From Dysidea avara (lineage: Eukaryota > Porifera > Demospongiae > Dictyoceratida > Dysideidae), in contig NC_089275.1 of the NCBI RefSeq assembly GCF_963678975.1, positions 18,674,220-18,738,219 of the forward strand: a stretch of 64,000 nt of DNA. Reading direction: 5' to 3'. Numbering within the stretch: the stretch's first letter is position 1; the number at the start of each line of letters is the position of its first letter. Both the position numbers and the translations under genes were made by a program. Below the pieces are notes generated by a model, which worked only from the letters and a program-made list of their open reading frames with translations, was not told the DNA's origin and did no database searches. Shown here piece by piece: positions 1 to 11,000 of the stretch.

Positions 1-117
1 AATTGTATTGCCATAGCATTATGGTACAAAAAGTTATGAGTGATGAAAGTTTGAAAAAGTAGGCAAAAATCAAGTGCCCACATGCCCTATTTTCGCAGGG
101 CCAGTCACATATAATAA

Positions 118-888
118 TAAGCTATAGCACTAGTTCTCACCTTAGCCCAACGTTTTGTCAACTTGTAGGATAGAAATGCTTTCTGTCTGAGTAGTTTTCC
201 TGGTGAAATCCAGGTCGTGCATTATAATCATGTATTAATCGATCCCCACAATCGATTTTGGCCTTAACGTCTGTCAGGAGCGCATCGAATCCTATGGACA
301 AGGGAGCATGTAACTTTCTGAAGAGCAAAATTCAAACATGGTTGCCGTGTACTATAATAAATAACTTTTTAAAATTTCCCAATTAGGATATTATGCGGAG
401 GCACATGCTCTAGTATGTCACACTTCTGCTGCGACGAAGTGAAGCTATGGAAACGAAGTTCATTGTCACGATGGAGGAATAGTAGCACAGGCTTAGCAGG
501 ACAGTCTTTCTACAGTCACTAATCATGTGAAATCATGCGAAATTGCTCACTTGACTATTCCTAGCTCTACCTTAGACTCGACCATCTTCCTATCGAAGCA
601 GCTTTACATAAAACAATGGAGTAGCAGCCCATTCAGTGTATCCCTGTTGCGCGTAAGAATGATGTAACCAATTATGTACATAGTAACACTGTATGAATTT
701 CGCCCGTAGTATTGGTAGTGTACGGAGTTACATGCTCCCTTGTCCATAGGATTCAGTGAGCTCCTGCGTCTATACAATCGCTGCCCAGATGTAGCCCAGT
801 CTACATTTTGTATGTCTGAGCTAGGTAGCTGGGCTACATACGAAATGTAGCCCAGGCAGCTCCTTTAATCAGAAGTGTGGAAGCGTTA
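118..888 (+). repeat. Dispersed repeat family A, copy 1 (interrupted)
   Basis: The segment from about 118 to 274 and its continuation from 767 to about 888 match copies 2 (8222-8945) and 3 (12337-13390). Shared landmarks are the run CTTAGCCCAACGTTTT, the stretch CACAATCGATTTTGGCC, and a terminal GTAGCCC/GGGCTAC hairpin ending in CAGCTCCTTT. Here the family is split by the 275-766 MITE. No transposase is visible; it is probably a non-autonomous element with a hairpin near each end. Class unknown. Confidence 0.7.
275..766. mobile_element. MITE nested in family A; 7-bp target duplication
   Basis: Inverted termini begin CAGGAGC and share a subterminal block around ATCCTATGGACAAGGGAGCA on both sides. 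Flanks are CGTCTGT (268-274) and CGTCTAT (767-773), a 7-bp duplication with one mismatch. The paralogous family A copies at 8.8 and 13.3 kb have the uninterrupted site, which confirms insertion. No coding capacity. TIR start and duplication length match the 12656-12995 and 20282-20520 elements. Confidence 0.8.
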
Positions 889-1132
889 TATATTATGATG
901 TACACACATAATTATGTAATGTGCAACGCCATCCAGTAAACATTCCAGTGCTCTGTACATAGCTTTCCCAGACCTGTTTTTTTTTTGGGTCAGGTGATGG
1001 TAGAATTTATCAAGTTGTCTATCTGTGTATCCAGTGGTTAGGTGACCTCAATGTGGTCTCAATGGGTGAGGTCATGATGACCTAACTTTGAAACCTGGTA
1101 TATCAGTGTGCCATTGTGTGAGTTAGTGTTAA

Positions 1133-1719
1133 TAGACTCTATCCAAAACCACGCCCACTTTTCGGACGCCATTTTGAATGGGGCCAATTTCAATATCACT
1201 GACTGCACTGCATTGAAATTCAACGATGAAGAAAGCTCGCACAAAGTGGTATTGTCAAACAGTAGTCCATGAAAGCTTTCAATGCTGTAAATTCTTTGTT
1301 CTGGCTAAAAGCAGGTGATTATCAGGTGATGAACAAGGCGGACGACACTAATTCCCTTGTTTACCTGTACAGGGAGCGCCTGGATGGTCAGCCGCTACTA
1401 CAGTTGCTATCACTAATAATTTACCGCAGTAATGGAACTAAAATACTATCTATTTGTTTTGCAGTGCTTCCTGTGTGGGCCAACAAGGCAATTTGGGCTG
1501 TCGATGCTTTGCGCCTTGTTCAACCCTAATAACCACCTGCCCCTAACCAATTTACAACCTTGATTACTTCCACGGCCAATTGTTCGACAATACCCCCTAG
1601 TTCGAGCTTTATTCATCATCAGATTTCAATGTAGCGCAATCGTAATAATTGATACTGGCCCCATTCAAAATGGCGGGAAGCTGTTGCTATGACAATTACG
1701 TAGTTTTGGATTGTGTCTA
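1133..1719. mobile_element. 587-bp MITE with TTAA target duplication
   Basis: Termini are TAGACTCTATCCAAAAC on the left and TAGACACAATCCAAAAC in reverse complement on the right, flanked by TTAA at 1129-1132 and 1720-1723. A second inverted block carries CCATTTTGAATGGGGCCA. TTAA duplications are typical of piggyBac and Kolobok transposons; I cannot choose between them without a transposase. Small ORFs inside look incidental. Confidence 0.75.
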
Positions 1720-1806
1720 TTAATGCAAGATGAAAATTTTGATGTGCTCATTTTGTGGGGAGTAAATTTTGTAATGTGCAATGCTCCATATATAACCACC
1801 AGTTAG

Positions 1807-1986
1807 TGTAACAAAACTAGTTCTAGCACAAACTCCACGACGATTAGCACAACTAATTTCACCCCCTTTGGCGATGCTAAGGGATTCCGTTAGCACCTCA
1901 TGTCGACGGCCATTACGGTTTTGTTCACGTGAGCGAATAATTATTTTTAAAACAATTACAACACATTATGCTTCTGTTCTGTTACA
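1807..1986 (-). repeat. 3' LTR of the BEL/Pao element
   Basis: 180 bp, plus-strand ends TGTAAC...GTTACA. It differs from the partner LTR by a single T/G substitution in GGCGATGC(T/G)AAGG, implying recent insertion since LTRs are identical when integrated. Confidence 0.95.
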
Positions 1987-2142
1987 CTCCCCGTGATTGA
2001 TTTGCGGGTGAAAATCAAGCATACATAGTGACCTAACCTGTTACAAGATGAAAAGCAAATGAAAAACCATAACTAGTACAACTAAAGGAAAGAAAATGAA
2101 ATTATAGCCTAACATAACAATTGAAATGGGTTCAGTTTCAGC

Positions 2143-4671
2143 TCACTTCTGACCTCTACGCAACTTCTCCCCAGCTATTGCTGCCTGACGACGAGGACGC
2201 TGACTGAGTGTTCCATCATTCCCTTGGGTAGACTGATGTTCTTCAGACAATTCAGCAGCCGGAACAGTTGGAGGATTCAAAGCGACTTGTCTTGCTCTCT
2301 CCGACGGGGGAGACTGAGCTTTCACTTCAAGGGGGTATAGGTGCTTTATGGAACGTCTCAATAAAACTGCTCTTTTTCCACCAGACTTGTCAGCGACTTT
2401 GACTACAGCTGCTCGGACATTGTCATCTCTTCCTGGTAATAACTCCTCTACCACTCCCAGTCGCCAAAATGCTCGGTTGGATAGATCACCTTTAACTAGC
2501 ACTACATCTCCCAATTTAATTGATAAACTTCCTTTACTACTGGTTCCCTGACGATGGTGTTCTCTCAGACTCAACAAATAATCCTTTCTCCACTTCATAG
2601 TAAATTGAGACAATAAATGCTTGTGGTGTTTAGCTCTTCTTCTGAGAGATTGATGCGTACTGATAACTTCAAAGGTTTCAGAATTCGGCATTGTTGTGAT
2701 CTTTCTACCATAAACTAGGTGAGAGGGAGACAGTGCTGTGCTAATTCCCTCCTGGTCATCATAAAGGTATGTGATGGGTCTTGCATTCAAAATTGATTCT
2801 ATTTCCACGATAACTGTGTGGAGCTCATCGAAAGACAAGTTGGCTCGACCAATAGATTTTTTAAGGCAGCGTTTCACTGAGCGGATCAGTCGCTCCCAAA
2901 ATCCACCCCACCAGGGAGCCCGCTCAGTTATAAAGGTCCAGGTGATCCGATGATTACTTAGAAACTGTACTACTTCTGATGCTCGAGAAATCCGTGCTAT
3001 GATCTGAGATGAAGCCTTGAAGGTTTTAGCATTATCAGTTATGAGTGTTGACGGAAGCCCTCTACGGCTGGCAAAACGTCTAAACAATCGAAGGAAAGTG
3101 TTAACAGACAGATCTTGTGCCAGTTCCAAATGCACAGCCCTTGTAGAAGCGCAGGTGAACAGACACACATAAGCCTTGTTGGAGTCGCCACCAGTTGAGG
3201 TTTCAAAGGTGTAGAGAGGCCCCGCAAAATCTATTCCAGTATTTGTGAATGGAGCATCTTCTGATACTCTAAGACTTGGCAGGTCTGGAGACTTGACTGA
3301 CGCATATGGAATTCCCTCGAATCTGCTACAAACAACACATGAGTTTAACACTCGTTTCACAGCTTGCCTTCCTTTCAAGATCCAGTAACTTTCTCGCAGG
3401 GTGGACAGTGTGTCAGCGATTCCACTGTGCTTTACTTGCACGTGGACATGGAGTATCAGTAAGTCAACAAAAGGATGCCGCGTTGGCAACAACACTGGAG
3501 TCTTAGAACTCTCTGGAACATTTGCATTCCCAATTCGCCCTTTACACTTAAGCACAGATTCTTCACTTAAAAACAAATTGAACTGATCGGCTCTGATGGG
3601 TTTGGGAGGTGACGGGTGTTTCAAGTGACTGATTTCCGAGGCAAACATTTTTCCTTGAATTGACTGGATCCAATATCGTTCAGCTTTGTTCAATTCACTA
3701 GCTGTTGGGACACAGTTCGATGTTTTAGGAGGACATAAAATCTTCGCAAATCTCAATACGTATACTGTGACTCTAAGAAGCTTGACAAAGGATCCAAATC
3801 TGCGGCAATCAAATATATCTTCCAGGTTTTTTGAAGAGCGGCTCAGATTAGCAACCAGGGAGTGAGTGTTTAAAGAAGGACTCTTGATTAATTCTGACTC
3901 GACAGTGCAACTGGTGGGGGGAACAGTTGACTCTGGCCACCTTTCCTCTGGCAACTGCAAAAACTGAGGTCCACACCACCACAATTCACTGGACAATAGA
4001 CTCTCTCCATTAACACCCCTCGACGGAAGATCAGCAGGATTACATGCACCAGGACAATGCCTCCAGCTCCCCGCAGTGGAGCGGGTTTTAATCTCATTAA
4101 CACGATTGCTTACATACTGTTTCCATTGTCTGTGGTTACAGATCCAGTGCAACACGGTAGTCGAATCAGTCCAGTAGAAGGGTGTGGGGTTAGTCGGCAG
4201 AGAACTAACAACTGTGGCAGAAAGCCTCGAGAGTATTAGAGCTCTAAGCAACTCAAGTCGAGGAATGGTTTGTGGCTTAGATGGTGCAACACGGCTTTTG
4301 GATGCAACCATCCTAACTTGCACATGGCCACTCCCATAAGTTGAACGAAGATAAACCACTGCTGCGTATGCATGACTAGAGGCATCACAGAATCCATGAA
4401 GCTGGATTGTGTCCACATCATCGTAACTTACTTCAAAATAGTACCTTGGCACTTTGACCCTTGACAGAAAGTGCAATTCAGAAACTATGCTCTTGTATTT
4501 CTCTAGCAGTTCACCATGAAGGGGATCATCCCAACATTTGTGGTCATCACATAGCTTCTGAAACAGTATCTTCAACTGTATAATATACGGACTCAGGAAC
4601 CCTAAAGGGTCAAACAACTTTGCTGTGAATTTCAAAAGAGTAACGTTTAGTAAATGTAAGTGATTCAGCAT
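2143..4671 (-). CDS. BEL/Pao Pol, C-terminal part: RNase H and integrase
   Basis: 842-codon ORF continuing the retrotransposon polyprotein after a frameshift. It begins in the connection region (the conserved LFDPLGFLSP stretch near residue 20), followed by RNase H with FCDASSHAYAA near residue 95. The integrase zinc-binding region follows, with paired His and a CVVC motif near residues 400-450. The integrase core has Asp in GIDFAG (about residue 480), Asp in TDNAKTF (about 545) and Glu in GGFWERL (about 594), so the DDE triad is present. The start Met is only the first Met of the open frame; the natural product would be a fusion with the upstream frame. It overlaps the 4610-7654 frame by 62 bp. 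Integrase inserts the cDNA copy into host DNA. Confidence 0.9.
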   Translation of the reverse strand: MLNHLHLLNVTLLKFTAKLFDPLGFLSPYIIQLKILFQKLCDDHKCWDDPLHGELLEKYKSIVSELHFLSRVKVPRYYFEVSYDDVDTIQLHGFCDASSHAYAAVVYLRSTYGSGHVQVRMVASKSRVAPSKPQTIPRLELLRALILSRLSATVVSSLPTNPTPFYWTDSTTVLHWICNHRQWKQYVSNRVNEIKTRSTAGSWRHCPGACNPADLPSRGVNGESLLSSELWWCGPQFLQLPEERWPESTVPPTSCTVESELIKSPSLNTHSLVANLSRSSKNLEDIFDCRRFGSFVKLLRVTVYVLRFAKILCPPKTSNCVPTASELNKAERYWIQSIQGKMFASEISHLKHPSPPKPIRADQFNLFLSEESVLKCKGRIGNANVPESSKTPVLLPTRHPFVDLLILHVHVQVKHSGIADTLSTLRESYWILKGRQAVKRVLNSCVVCSRFEGIPYASVKSPDLPSLRVSEDAPFTNTGIDFAGPLYTFETSTGGDSNKAYVCLFTCASTRAVHLELAQDLSVNTFLRLFRRFASRRGLPSTLITDNAKTFKASSQIIARISRASEVVQFLSNHRITWTFITERAPWWGGFWERLIRSVKRCLKKSIGRANLSFDELHTVIVEIESILNARPITYLYDDQEGISTALSPSHLVYGRKITTMPNSETFEVISTHQSLRRRAKHHKHLLSQFTMKWRKDYLLSLREHHRQGTSSKGSLSIKLGDVVLVKGDLSNRAFWRLGVVEELLPGRDDNVRAAVVKVADKSGGKRAVLLRRSIKHLYPLEVKAQSPPSERARQVALNPPTVPAAELSEEHQSTQGNDGTLSQRPRRQAAIAGEKLRRGQK

Positions 4672-7654
4672 ACCTTATCAGCTCAGTGAAGTTAAAGGTC
4701 AAATCATCAGTACCAGCATTCCAGGCTACGCCAAGGAGTTTAACAAGGTCATCATTTGCCTCTGCTATGTAACCAGTAGTGGCCTTAGCAAATGATTCAT
4801 CTTCTTCAGACACAGTTCCTGAACTTATCTGGAGACGTTCACTCACTTCAGATCCCTTAACATGATGAAGTAACTCTTGTGAGTTTGATTTCCACTTACG
4901 CAGGTTCATTCCTGCTTCTGACATAACCTTCCTGGCATCACAATAAAATTCAATTGCTTCAGTGACTGTGTTTGTACCTGACACCAAATCATCTACATAC
5001 AACGAATCCTGTAATTTACTCACTAACTCTGGAACACTGTCTTTGTATTTCTGCAAATGATGACAGATGACGGCTCCCAAAATTGCGGGTGATGGTCGAA
5101 GGCCAAATACTAGTCTTGCAAAACGGAGATGAACTATCTCGGACTGAGGGTTAGTTGGGTTCTTTAACCAAAGGAAACGGAGAAGGTCGCGATCTGGCTC
5201 TCTTATGCCTACCATGAGGAAAGCCTTCTCAATATCAGCAGCAACAGCCACACGATGAAATCGAAAACGGATGAGCACTTCAAACAATTTGGGTATGTAG
5301 TTTGGGCCTTTCTGCAAACAGTCGTTTAATGAACAGTCATCACCTGCAGCTCGAGCTGAGCCATCATAAATGATACGGAGCTTTGTAGTTTGGCTGCTCG
5401 TACGCACCACTCCATGATGAGGAAGATAATGAATGGTTGAACTAGACTTATCAGTCGAAGTCAATGGTTCCTTGACGGTTTCAACAATACCGAGATTGAT
5501 CTGCTCTTCAATTATTCTACTGTACTCTTGCACTAATTCAGGCTGAGAGCAAAGTCGCCTCTGCAGCAACTTTAATTGTGTTTGACACATGGTCAAGTGG
5601 TTGGGTACGTCTGGATGACCATCCCTCCATGGCAGCCCCACCTCATAACGAGTGCCATCAAAACTTATTGAGGAAAGAAACAACTCTTCATTCTCATTTA
5701 CAGTAGAATTCTCAATGACGCCGATAGACTCAGTGTCCCAAAATTTCTTCACTGCTGATAGCAGTTCAGAATCTCTGTCCTTGAACACAGAATTGTCAAG
5801 GCCTGCAGCTATACTAACATGTGTATGCGACAAGGGACTTGAGCCAAGAGGGGGAACCGGTCCGGAAAGAAGCCACCCAAATTTGCTGCTGACAGCCACA
5901 GGCCCTCTTTCACCCCTTCGCAAGTCACCGGTAACAATGGTCCAATAGTAATTGGAACCCACCAGTACGTCAATAGTACCATGGTCATCTGTACCACTGT
6001 CAGCCAAAACCAAATCTTCAAGATGTGCGTAACTCACAGGATTAACAACAGAAGGTAAGGGAGAGCATATGACTGGGAAACTTAGAGCAGAGATGGTGAC
6101 AACATCCTCAAGGCCTGGCTTCCTTAAAGACAACTTCACTACACCACATGATTGAGACTTGTACCCAGAACTTCCAAATGTGTTGAGATGTAATTTTTCA
6201 ATCCTTATGGGCTTTAGCTTCAGTTGATGTTGAAGTTTCTCAGAAACGTAGGACAGTTGACTGCCACTATCAAAAAGTACACGGACCAGAGCTTGAGGCT
6301 GCTCACTCTCCCCAGATGCCACCACTCTAGCAGTTTGTAAAAGGACAGTTTGAGGATTCTTCATACCAACATTGGCGGTGCTGGAAGAGGTCTCCACTGA
6401 TTGTACTGCTTGGTTACCTGGCTCCTTTGGTGAGGGATTGAGTCGGTCACAGATAGATTGGTGATGTTTCCTGTGACAGTGCCTACAACTCTTGGTAGAA
6501 GTGCAATCTCGCGCCTTGTGATCTGGCCTCAGACAATTAAAACATCGGTTGGCACTCAGTAACAGTTTCTTGCGGTCTTGAATGTTCTGAACCTTGTCAC
6601 ATGAAGCCGAAAAATGATCCTCATTACAGTATGCACACTTGACCTTCATTTGGCTGGCAGAGAGTGCATTGGCAGTGGGGTTGTGGTTTCCTGATGAAGA
6701 TCTATTGGAAGGTGGCATGGGTGGTTTAACTGCATTCATTCTCACTCCCTCGCTAGCTTCTCTTGCCTCGACCTCAGCTTGAATGACTTGCATTAGATCA
6801 TCTAAACTCCACACATCATCCTTGGTTTCTCTCGCCACTCTCAATCGTATTTCTCCAGGTAACTTGGACATTATTATTGGTATAAGCAAACTGCCGTACT
6901 GGGTGGAGCCAATCCCCAAAGTAGCCAACCCTCTTATGTGTACTGTTATCTGGTCATAGATATACCTCAGAGCCTGGGGACGATCATTAGCACTGCAGGG
7001 TATCTTCACAAGCTCTTCCATGTGTGCACAGATAATATGTTGAGGACGTCCAAAACGCTGTTTCAGTAATTCAACTGCTGCATCATAGTTGCCATCAGAA
7101 AGTGTTAAGCCCTTGATGGCACGGGCAGCTGCACCATCTAGCAAGCTAACCAGATAATTAAACTTGTCAATTTTTGTTAACTGATTGTTATCGTGAATTG
7201 CAGACTTGAATGAGTCCCAGAATGATGTCCATTTTGTGACATCCCCTTTGAACGTGGGAAGGACCAACTTTGGAAGGCGGGCCTCGGCGCCCACAACAGA
7301 AGGAGCTCCGGATACGGTAGAAGTTACAACGGGTGAGCGACGAAGCTTCATTGATTCTATCTTTCCCTTGCACTCCATAATTCGGGCGACGACCGACTCA
7401 GATTCTTCCACTTCCATTGATATGTCCTTTATGTCACATAACGATAAGGCTTCTTTGTCCAATTCAGCTAACGACAACGACTTGGCTTCCAACTGGCGAT
7501 AGATCACGTCTAGTCTAGTGTACTGATCATTAGAAACAGTAGCGGTGGATGAGATAGTGTTTGTCTCCTCTAGTAACTTAATCACGAAGCTCCTATTAGC
7601 TGCCCGGATCGCTTTGCATCGTTCATATTTGACTTGCTTTTCTTCGTCTCCCAT
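4610..7654 (-). CDS. BEL/Pao Gag-protease-reverse transcriptase (frame-truncated)
   Basis: 1014-codon ORF starting at a Met 76 bp inside the primer-binding site. N-terminal Gag (to about residue 320) is followed by three CCHC-like knuckles, CAYCNEDHFSASC, CFNCLRPDHKARDC and CRHCHRKHHQSIC (about residues 335-405). Next come an aspartic protease with LFDSGSQLS (about 460) and a reverse transcriptase with IIYDGSAR, DIEKAF and the catalytic YVDD box (about 885). The frame stops at 4610-4612, in the middle of the connection between reverse transcriptase and RNase H, while similarity continues one frame over in the 2143-4671 ORF. A break inside a folded region suggests a disabling single-base indel rather than programmed recoding. 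The Gag-Pol single-frame layout is normal for BEL/Pao. Confidence 0.9.
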   Translation of the reverse strand: MGDEEKQVKYERCKAIRAANRSFVIKLLEETNTISSTATVSNDQYTRLDVIYRQLEAKSLSLAELDKEALSLCDIKDISMEVEESESVVARIMECKGKIESMKLRRSPVVTSTVSGAPSVVGAEARLPKLVLPTFKGDVTKWTSFWDSFKSAIHDNNQLTKIDKFNYLVSLLDGAAARAIKGLTLSDGNYDAAVELLKQRFGRPQHIICAHMEELVKIPCSANDRPQALRYIYDQITVHIRGLATLGIGSTQYGSLLIPIIMSKLPGEIRLRVARETKDDVWSLDDLMQVIQAEVEAREASEGVRMNAVKPPMPPSNRSSSGNHNPTANALSASQMKVKCAYCNEDHFSASCDKVQNIQDRKKLLLSANRCFNCLRPDHKARDCTSTKSCRHCHRKHHQSICDRLNPSPKEPGNQAVQSVETSSSTANVGMKNPQTVLLQTARVVASGESEQPQALVRVLFDSGSQLSYVSEKLQHQLKLKPIRIEKLHLNTFGSSGYKSQSCGVVKLSLRKPGLEDVVTISALSFPVICSPLPSVVNPVSYAHLEDLVLADSGTDDHGTIDVLVGSNYYWTIVTGDLRRGERGPVAVSSKFGWLLSGPVPPLGSSPLSHTHVSIAAGLDNSVFKDRDSELLSAVKKFWDTESIGVIENSTVNENEELFLSSISFDGTRYEVGLPWRDGHPDVPNHLTMCQTQLKLLQRRLCSQPELVQEYSRIIEEQINLGIVETVKEPLTSTDKSSSTIHYLPHHGVVRTSSQTTKLRIIYDGSARAAGDDCSLNDCLQKGPNYIPKLFEVLIRFRFHRVAVAADIEKAFLMVGIREPDRDLLRFLWLKNPTNPQSEIVHLRFARLVFGLRPSPAILGAVICHHLQKYKDSVPELVSKLQDSLYVDDLVSGTNTVTEAIEFYCDARKVMSEAGMNLRKWKSNSQELLHHVKGSEVSERLQISSGTVSEEDESFAKATTGYIAEANDDLVKLLGVAWNAGTDDLTFNFTELIRYAESLTFTKRYSFEIHSKVV

Positions 7655-7729
7655 TCGGCCGCCGATCCACTGTTGGGGTGCCTGTTCTAACCCGGCACCA
7701 AGGAATTCAAAGTTTACAGGTGACTTCGT

Positions 7730-7747
7730 GCCCCACGTTGGGCGCCA
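7730..7747 (-). other. tRNA-Lys primer-binding site
   Basis: On the minus strand the 18 bases read TGGCGCCCAACGTGGGGC, two bases (TC) inside the 5' LTR. This is complementary to the 3' end, including CCA, of animal tRNA-Lys(CUU) as I know it, so minus-strand DNA synthesis of this element is probably primed by tRNA-Lys. Confidence 0.9.
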
Positions 7748-7749
7748 GA

Positions 7750-7929
7750 TGTAACAAAACTAGTTCTAGCACAAACTCCACGACGATTAGCACAACTAAT
7801 TTCACCCCCTTTGGCGATGCGAAGGGATTCCGTTAGCACCTCATGTCGACGGCCATTACGGTTTTGTTCACGTGAGCGAATAATTATTTTTAAAACAATT
7901 ACAACACATTATGCTTCTGTTCTGTTACA
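7750..7929 (-). repeat. 5' LTR of the BEL/Pao element
   Basis: 180 bp partner of the 1807-1986 LTR; plus-strand ends TGTAAC...GTTACA, followed directly by the GTTAG target duplication. It should carry the element's promoter on the minus strand. Confidence 0.95.
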
Positions 7930-8084
7930 GTTAGTGGATATTTTGATTTACCTATTTATTATATGCACTAGAGCTATTTCACAATAATTTTTCATGGATA
8001 ATTCTACATTTTTGTCATTGCACTTACATTCTATTTAACAAAACTGACACCTTGGCTAATGCTGTTGATTGTACTCCTCTGCAG

Positions 8085-11000
8085 GTACTGAAGAAACCAG
8101 AATACTTTGGCAAGTTTGGCAGGATCTACAGGGTGGTGATTAATAACAGTACTGTATATACCTGTTCTCAGGTTAGGCTATGTACATACATGTATATGGT
8201 AAAGATGTTATATGTGTGTATGTAATAGTTTTAACATGGGAATGAGGGCTTTGCCTGATATATGCCCGACTGCCCGAGGGTATGCATATCAGGCAAAGCC
8301 CAAATGCCCCGTGTTACAGCTAATATGTAACACTCATCAGCCTGATAGCCTGTATAGGGAGATCAATCACCCAAGCCAATACAAATGTAGCCAGTGGATG
8401 TATTATATATGCATACCTAAAAATTATCGATTATGGGTCAGCAGCTAGAACATTCTGGTTACGTTCGATTATGACACATGGACATATCCTAGAGATATCG
8501 TGGAGAATTTCAGTTACGTGAGTGTGATGTTTTAATCAGTGCTATTGAATCATTTACAGAAAAGGTATGGAGTTCACTAAAGGCTTAGATAGGTAAGCTT
8601 GCTTGTAGAGTGGTTACTCCATACAAAGTGGTAGCTTCGTGATGGGTGTGTGTCCATACTTGAAGATGTGTGGAAACAATTGATGAATAAGCTGTAGCGC
8701 TAGTTTTGACCTTAGCCCAATGTTTTTCAACTCGTAGGATGGTGGGGATAACAAAACGCCCTCCGTCTGAGTGGTTTTCATAGTGAAATCCTAGTTATAA
8801 ATTCTAATCACGTGAGTATAATCAATTTTGGCCTCAATGTCTATATAATCAGTGCCCAGTAGTAGCCTGGCTACATTTCGTATGTAGCCCGGCTAGCTGG
8901 GCTACATACAAAATGTAGCCCAGGCAGCTCCTTTGATCTGAAGTGTGATTGTGTTTGACAGTCCCTATAGAATGTTGTTGTTTTGTGTAGGGAAACAGCC
9001 TGGGGGCATACATAACATTCTACCGCAGTGAAGATGCCAGTAAAGCAATACAAGCTGTCAATAATGCTTACATTGATGGGAGATGTCTTAAGTGAGTGAA
9101 TGTTGTTATGTTAATCCTCACTTTTGATTATCATTGTGATCTCATCCAAAGTGTTGTAAATGTGTTGCATTGAGCATAGACAGTGATACTATACGTTCAA
9201 AGGACTCTCTGTCTGCAAGTTATGTATGGCATAAATGTGACTGTCTCTGGGAAAACCGGTCTTATCGCCCATTTAAAAGTATCGAGAAATGTCGGTTTTA
9301 AATATTCAGAGTGTTGTAGCCGGCCAGTGGTGGTAGCTATGCATACTAAATTTTCACACGTTTCACAACAATTTCTTACCTTCCAGATCATCCACTGATG
9401 AAGTAGCCAATGGCCAAGTTTCCCGCCATTTTGGATAGTTTTTAAACCGAGGTTGTCTGTATCAGGCAAGCTCCAGAAGGGTGGGAGGCAGGGACCCTGG
9501 AAGGTGGGCAAGATGGTGTTCAAAAATTAAAAAGAAATGTGTTGGGATGAATTAGGCCAAGTCATGGGCCATTTAGGGCTCAGAACTGGCTAAAACGAAA
9601 GGAAATTTATAGCACAGTCATTGTCCAACACCACAGAGCTGTACAGCCACACACAGCCATCTCCTGGTTGGCCAGGGCTCCACCAAAACTCCAGACCTCT
9701 CGTATGGCTCGCCACTGTGCTTTTAAAAAGCAGTCAGCAAAAGCAGACCACTTTAGTCTGGTCAACTGTGACAGTGAAATTTGATTAGTACATTCATTAA
9801 GCTTTGTGTTTGTGTGAAAAAATCAAACTTCCTGTCTTGGGCAATAGGAACAGTTTTCACAGATCCAGTCACATATAGTGATTGAAGGACTTTTGAATGG
9901 TAGGGAAATGGCTAGTGCCACCTTGAAGTTTTTGTAGATGTGTCTGTGTGGTACGTGTCACCTCAATCTACTAGACTTTAACCCTTAAACCAGAAAACTG
10001 GATTTAAGCTTAATAAATAAGTATACTTTGTACAAAGCATTGTACCTTTCGAAGCGTCCATCCTATGGCTATGCAATTTACGTCATTCTACTGGTGATGT
10101 AACAAGGATTAAAATGCCTAGAGTTTTGCCCTAAAGCTAAATAGTGAGGCCAAAACTAGCCGTGAAAATAACTTTTCAGTAAAGAAACACTCAAACCCTT
10201 TAAATACCTTTATAAAATGGTCGATAACTCGATGGTAGTTGCTCCTATTACCTTGCAACAACTTCCATTCAATTTGTTGTGAAATTTTCTATCAGGCCAT
10301 ACATATATGACTCATATTAGTGAACCCACAATCGAAATTAAACACTTGGCAAGAATTTTGACAGAGACGCAACTCGTCACTGTTGATTGCTTCATAACAA
10401 GTAAGCCACTATAGTTACAGTGTTCATTTAACCTTTTCCAAGTAGCCCAGTAAACACACTTTTAATCTATGTGACTGGATTTGCAAAAAGAGGTCTTCCA
10501 CACACATCCAATTTGTCAACTTTGACAATTCATAACTTCAGATTGAAAAGAGTTATTGACTTGAAATTTGGTCAGAAGTCGGCACCAACATAGCTGAATA
10601 GATGGGAATAATTTCAGGTTAATATTAGTGCTCTGCGATATATCGGTAATACCGTTTATCGTGATAAATTATTGTAACCGATTATCATACCGTGACAGCG
10701 TTTGATAACTGATATATCGAAATACCGGTATATCGATGAATACTGGTATAGGATTGCTTTTAACCCAGCCTTTGGTGTTTAATTATCCAATTTGTTGATG
10801 GTTTAGTAGACATTCCCTAAACAAAACTTGAGGTCGTCACATTACAACACATGCTTACTTGTACTGAACTATATAGTTTTGGATTTTGGGATGATACTAG
10901 GCCCAAGAAATGATGCAATAGTTACAATAACAAGCTAACTATATACCGATATACCGCGATATTTTCCTGTTACTAATACCGTGTATTCAAATTTCAATAC

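Larger units (their letters stand above)
1807..7929 (-). mobile_element. BEL/Pao LTR retrotransposon, nearly complete, recent
   Basis: A 6.1-kb element on the minus strand bounded by two 180-bp LTRs that differ at only one base, with TG...CA ends and a perfect 5-bp target duplication GTTAG (1802-1806 and 7930-7934). It contains a tRNA-Lys primer-binding site just inside the right (5') LTR and a short G-rich tract, GGGGAG in sense, next to the left (3') LTR. The internal region encodes Gag with zinc knuckles, an aspartic protease, reverse transcriptase, RNase H and integrase in BEL/Pao order. One frameshift splits the polyprotein. It lies antisense in what should be an intron of CNOT4, since CNOT4 exons start at 8085 and its upstream exons lie beyond the left edge. 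Confidence 0.95.

Noticed and set aside
4610-4671. Programmed ribosomal frameshift in the BEL/Pao polyprotein
   Set aside because: The shift falls inside a conserved region after the catalytic box and no clear slippery site plus structure is apparent; a simple indel is likelier.
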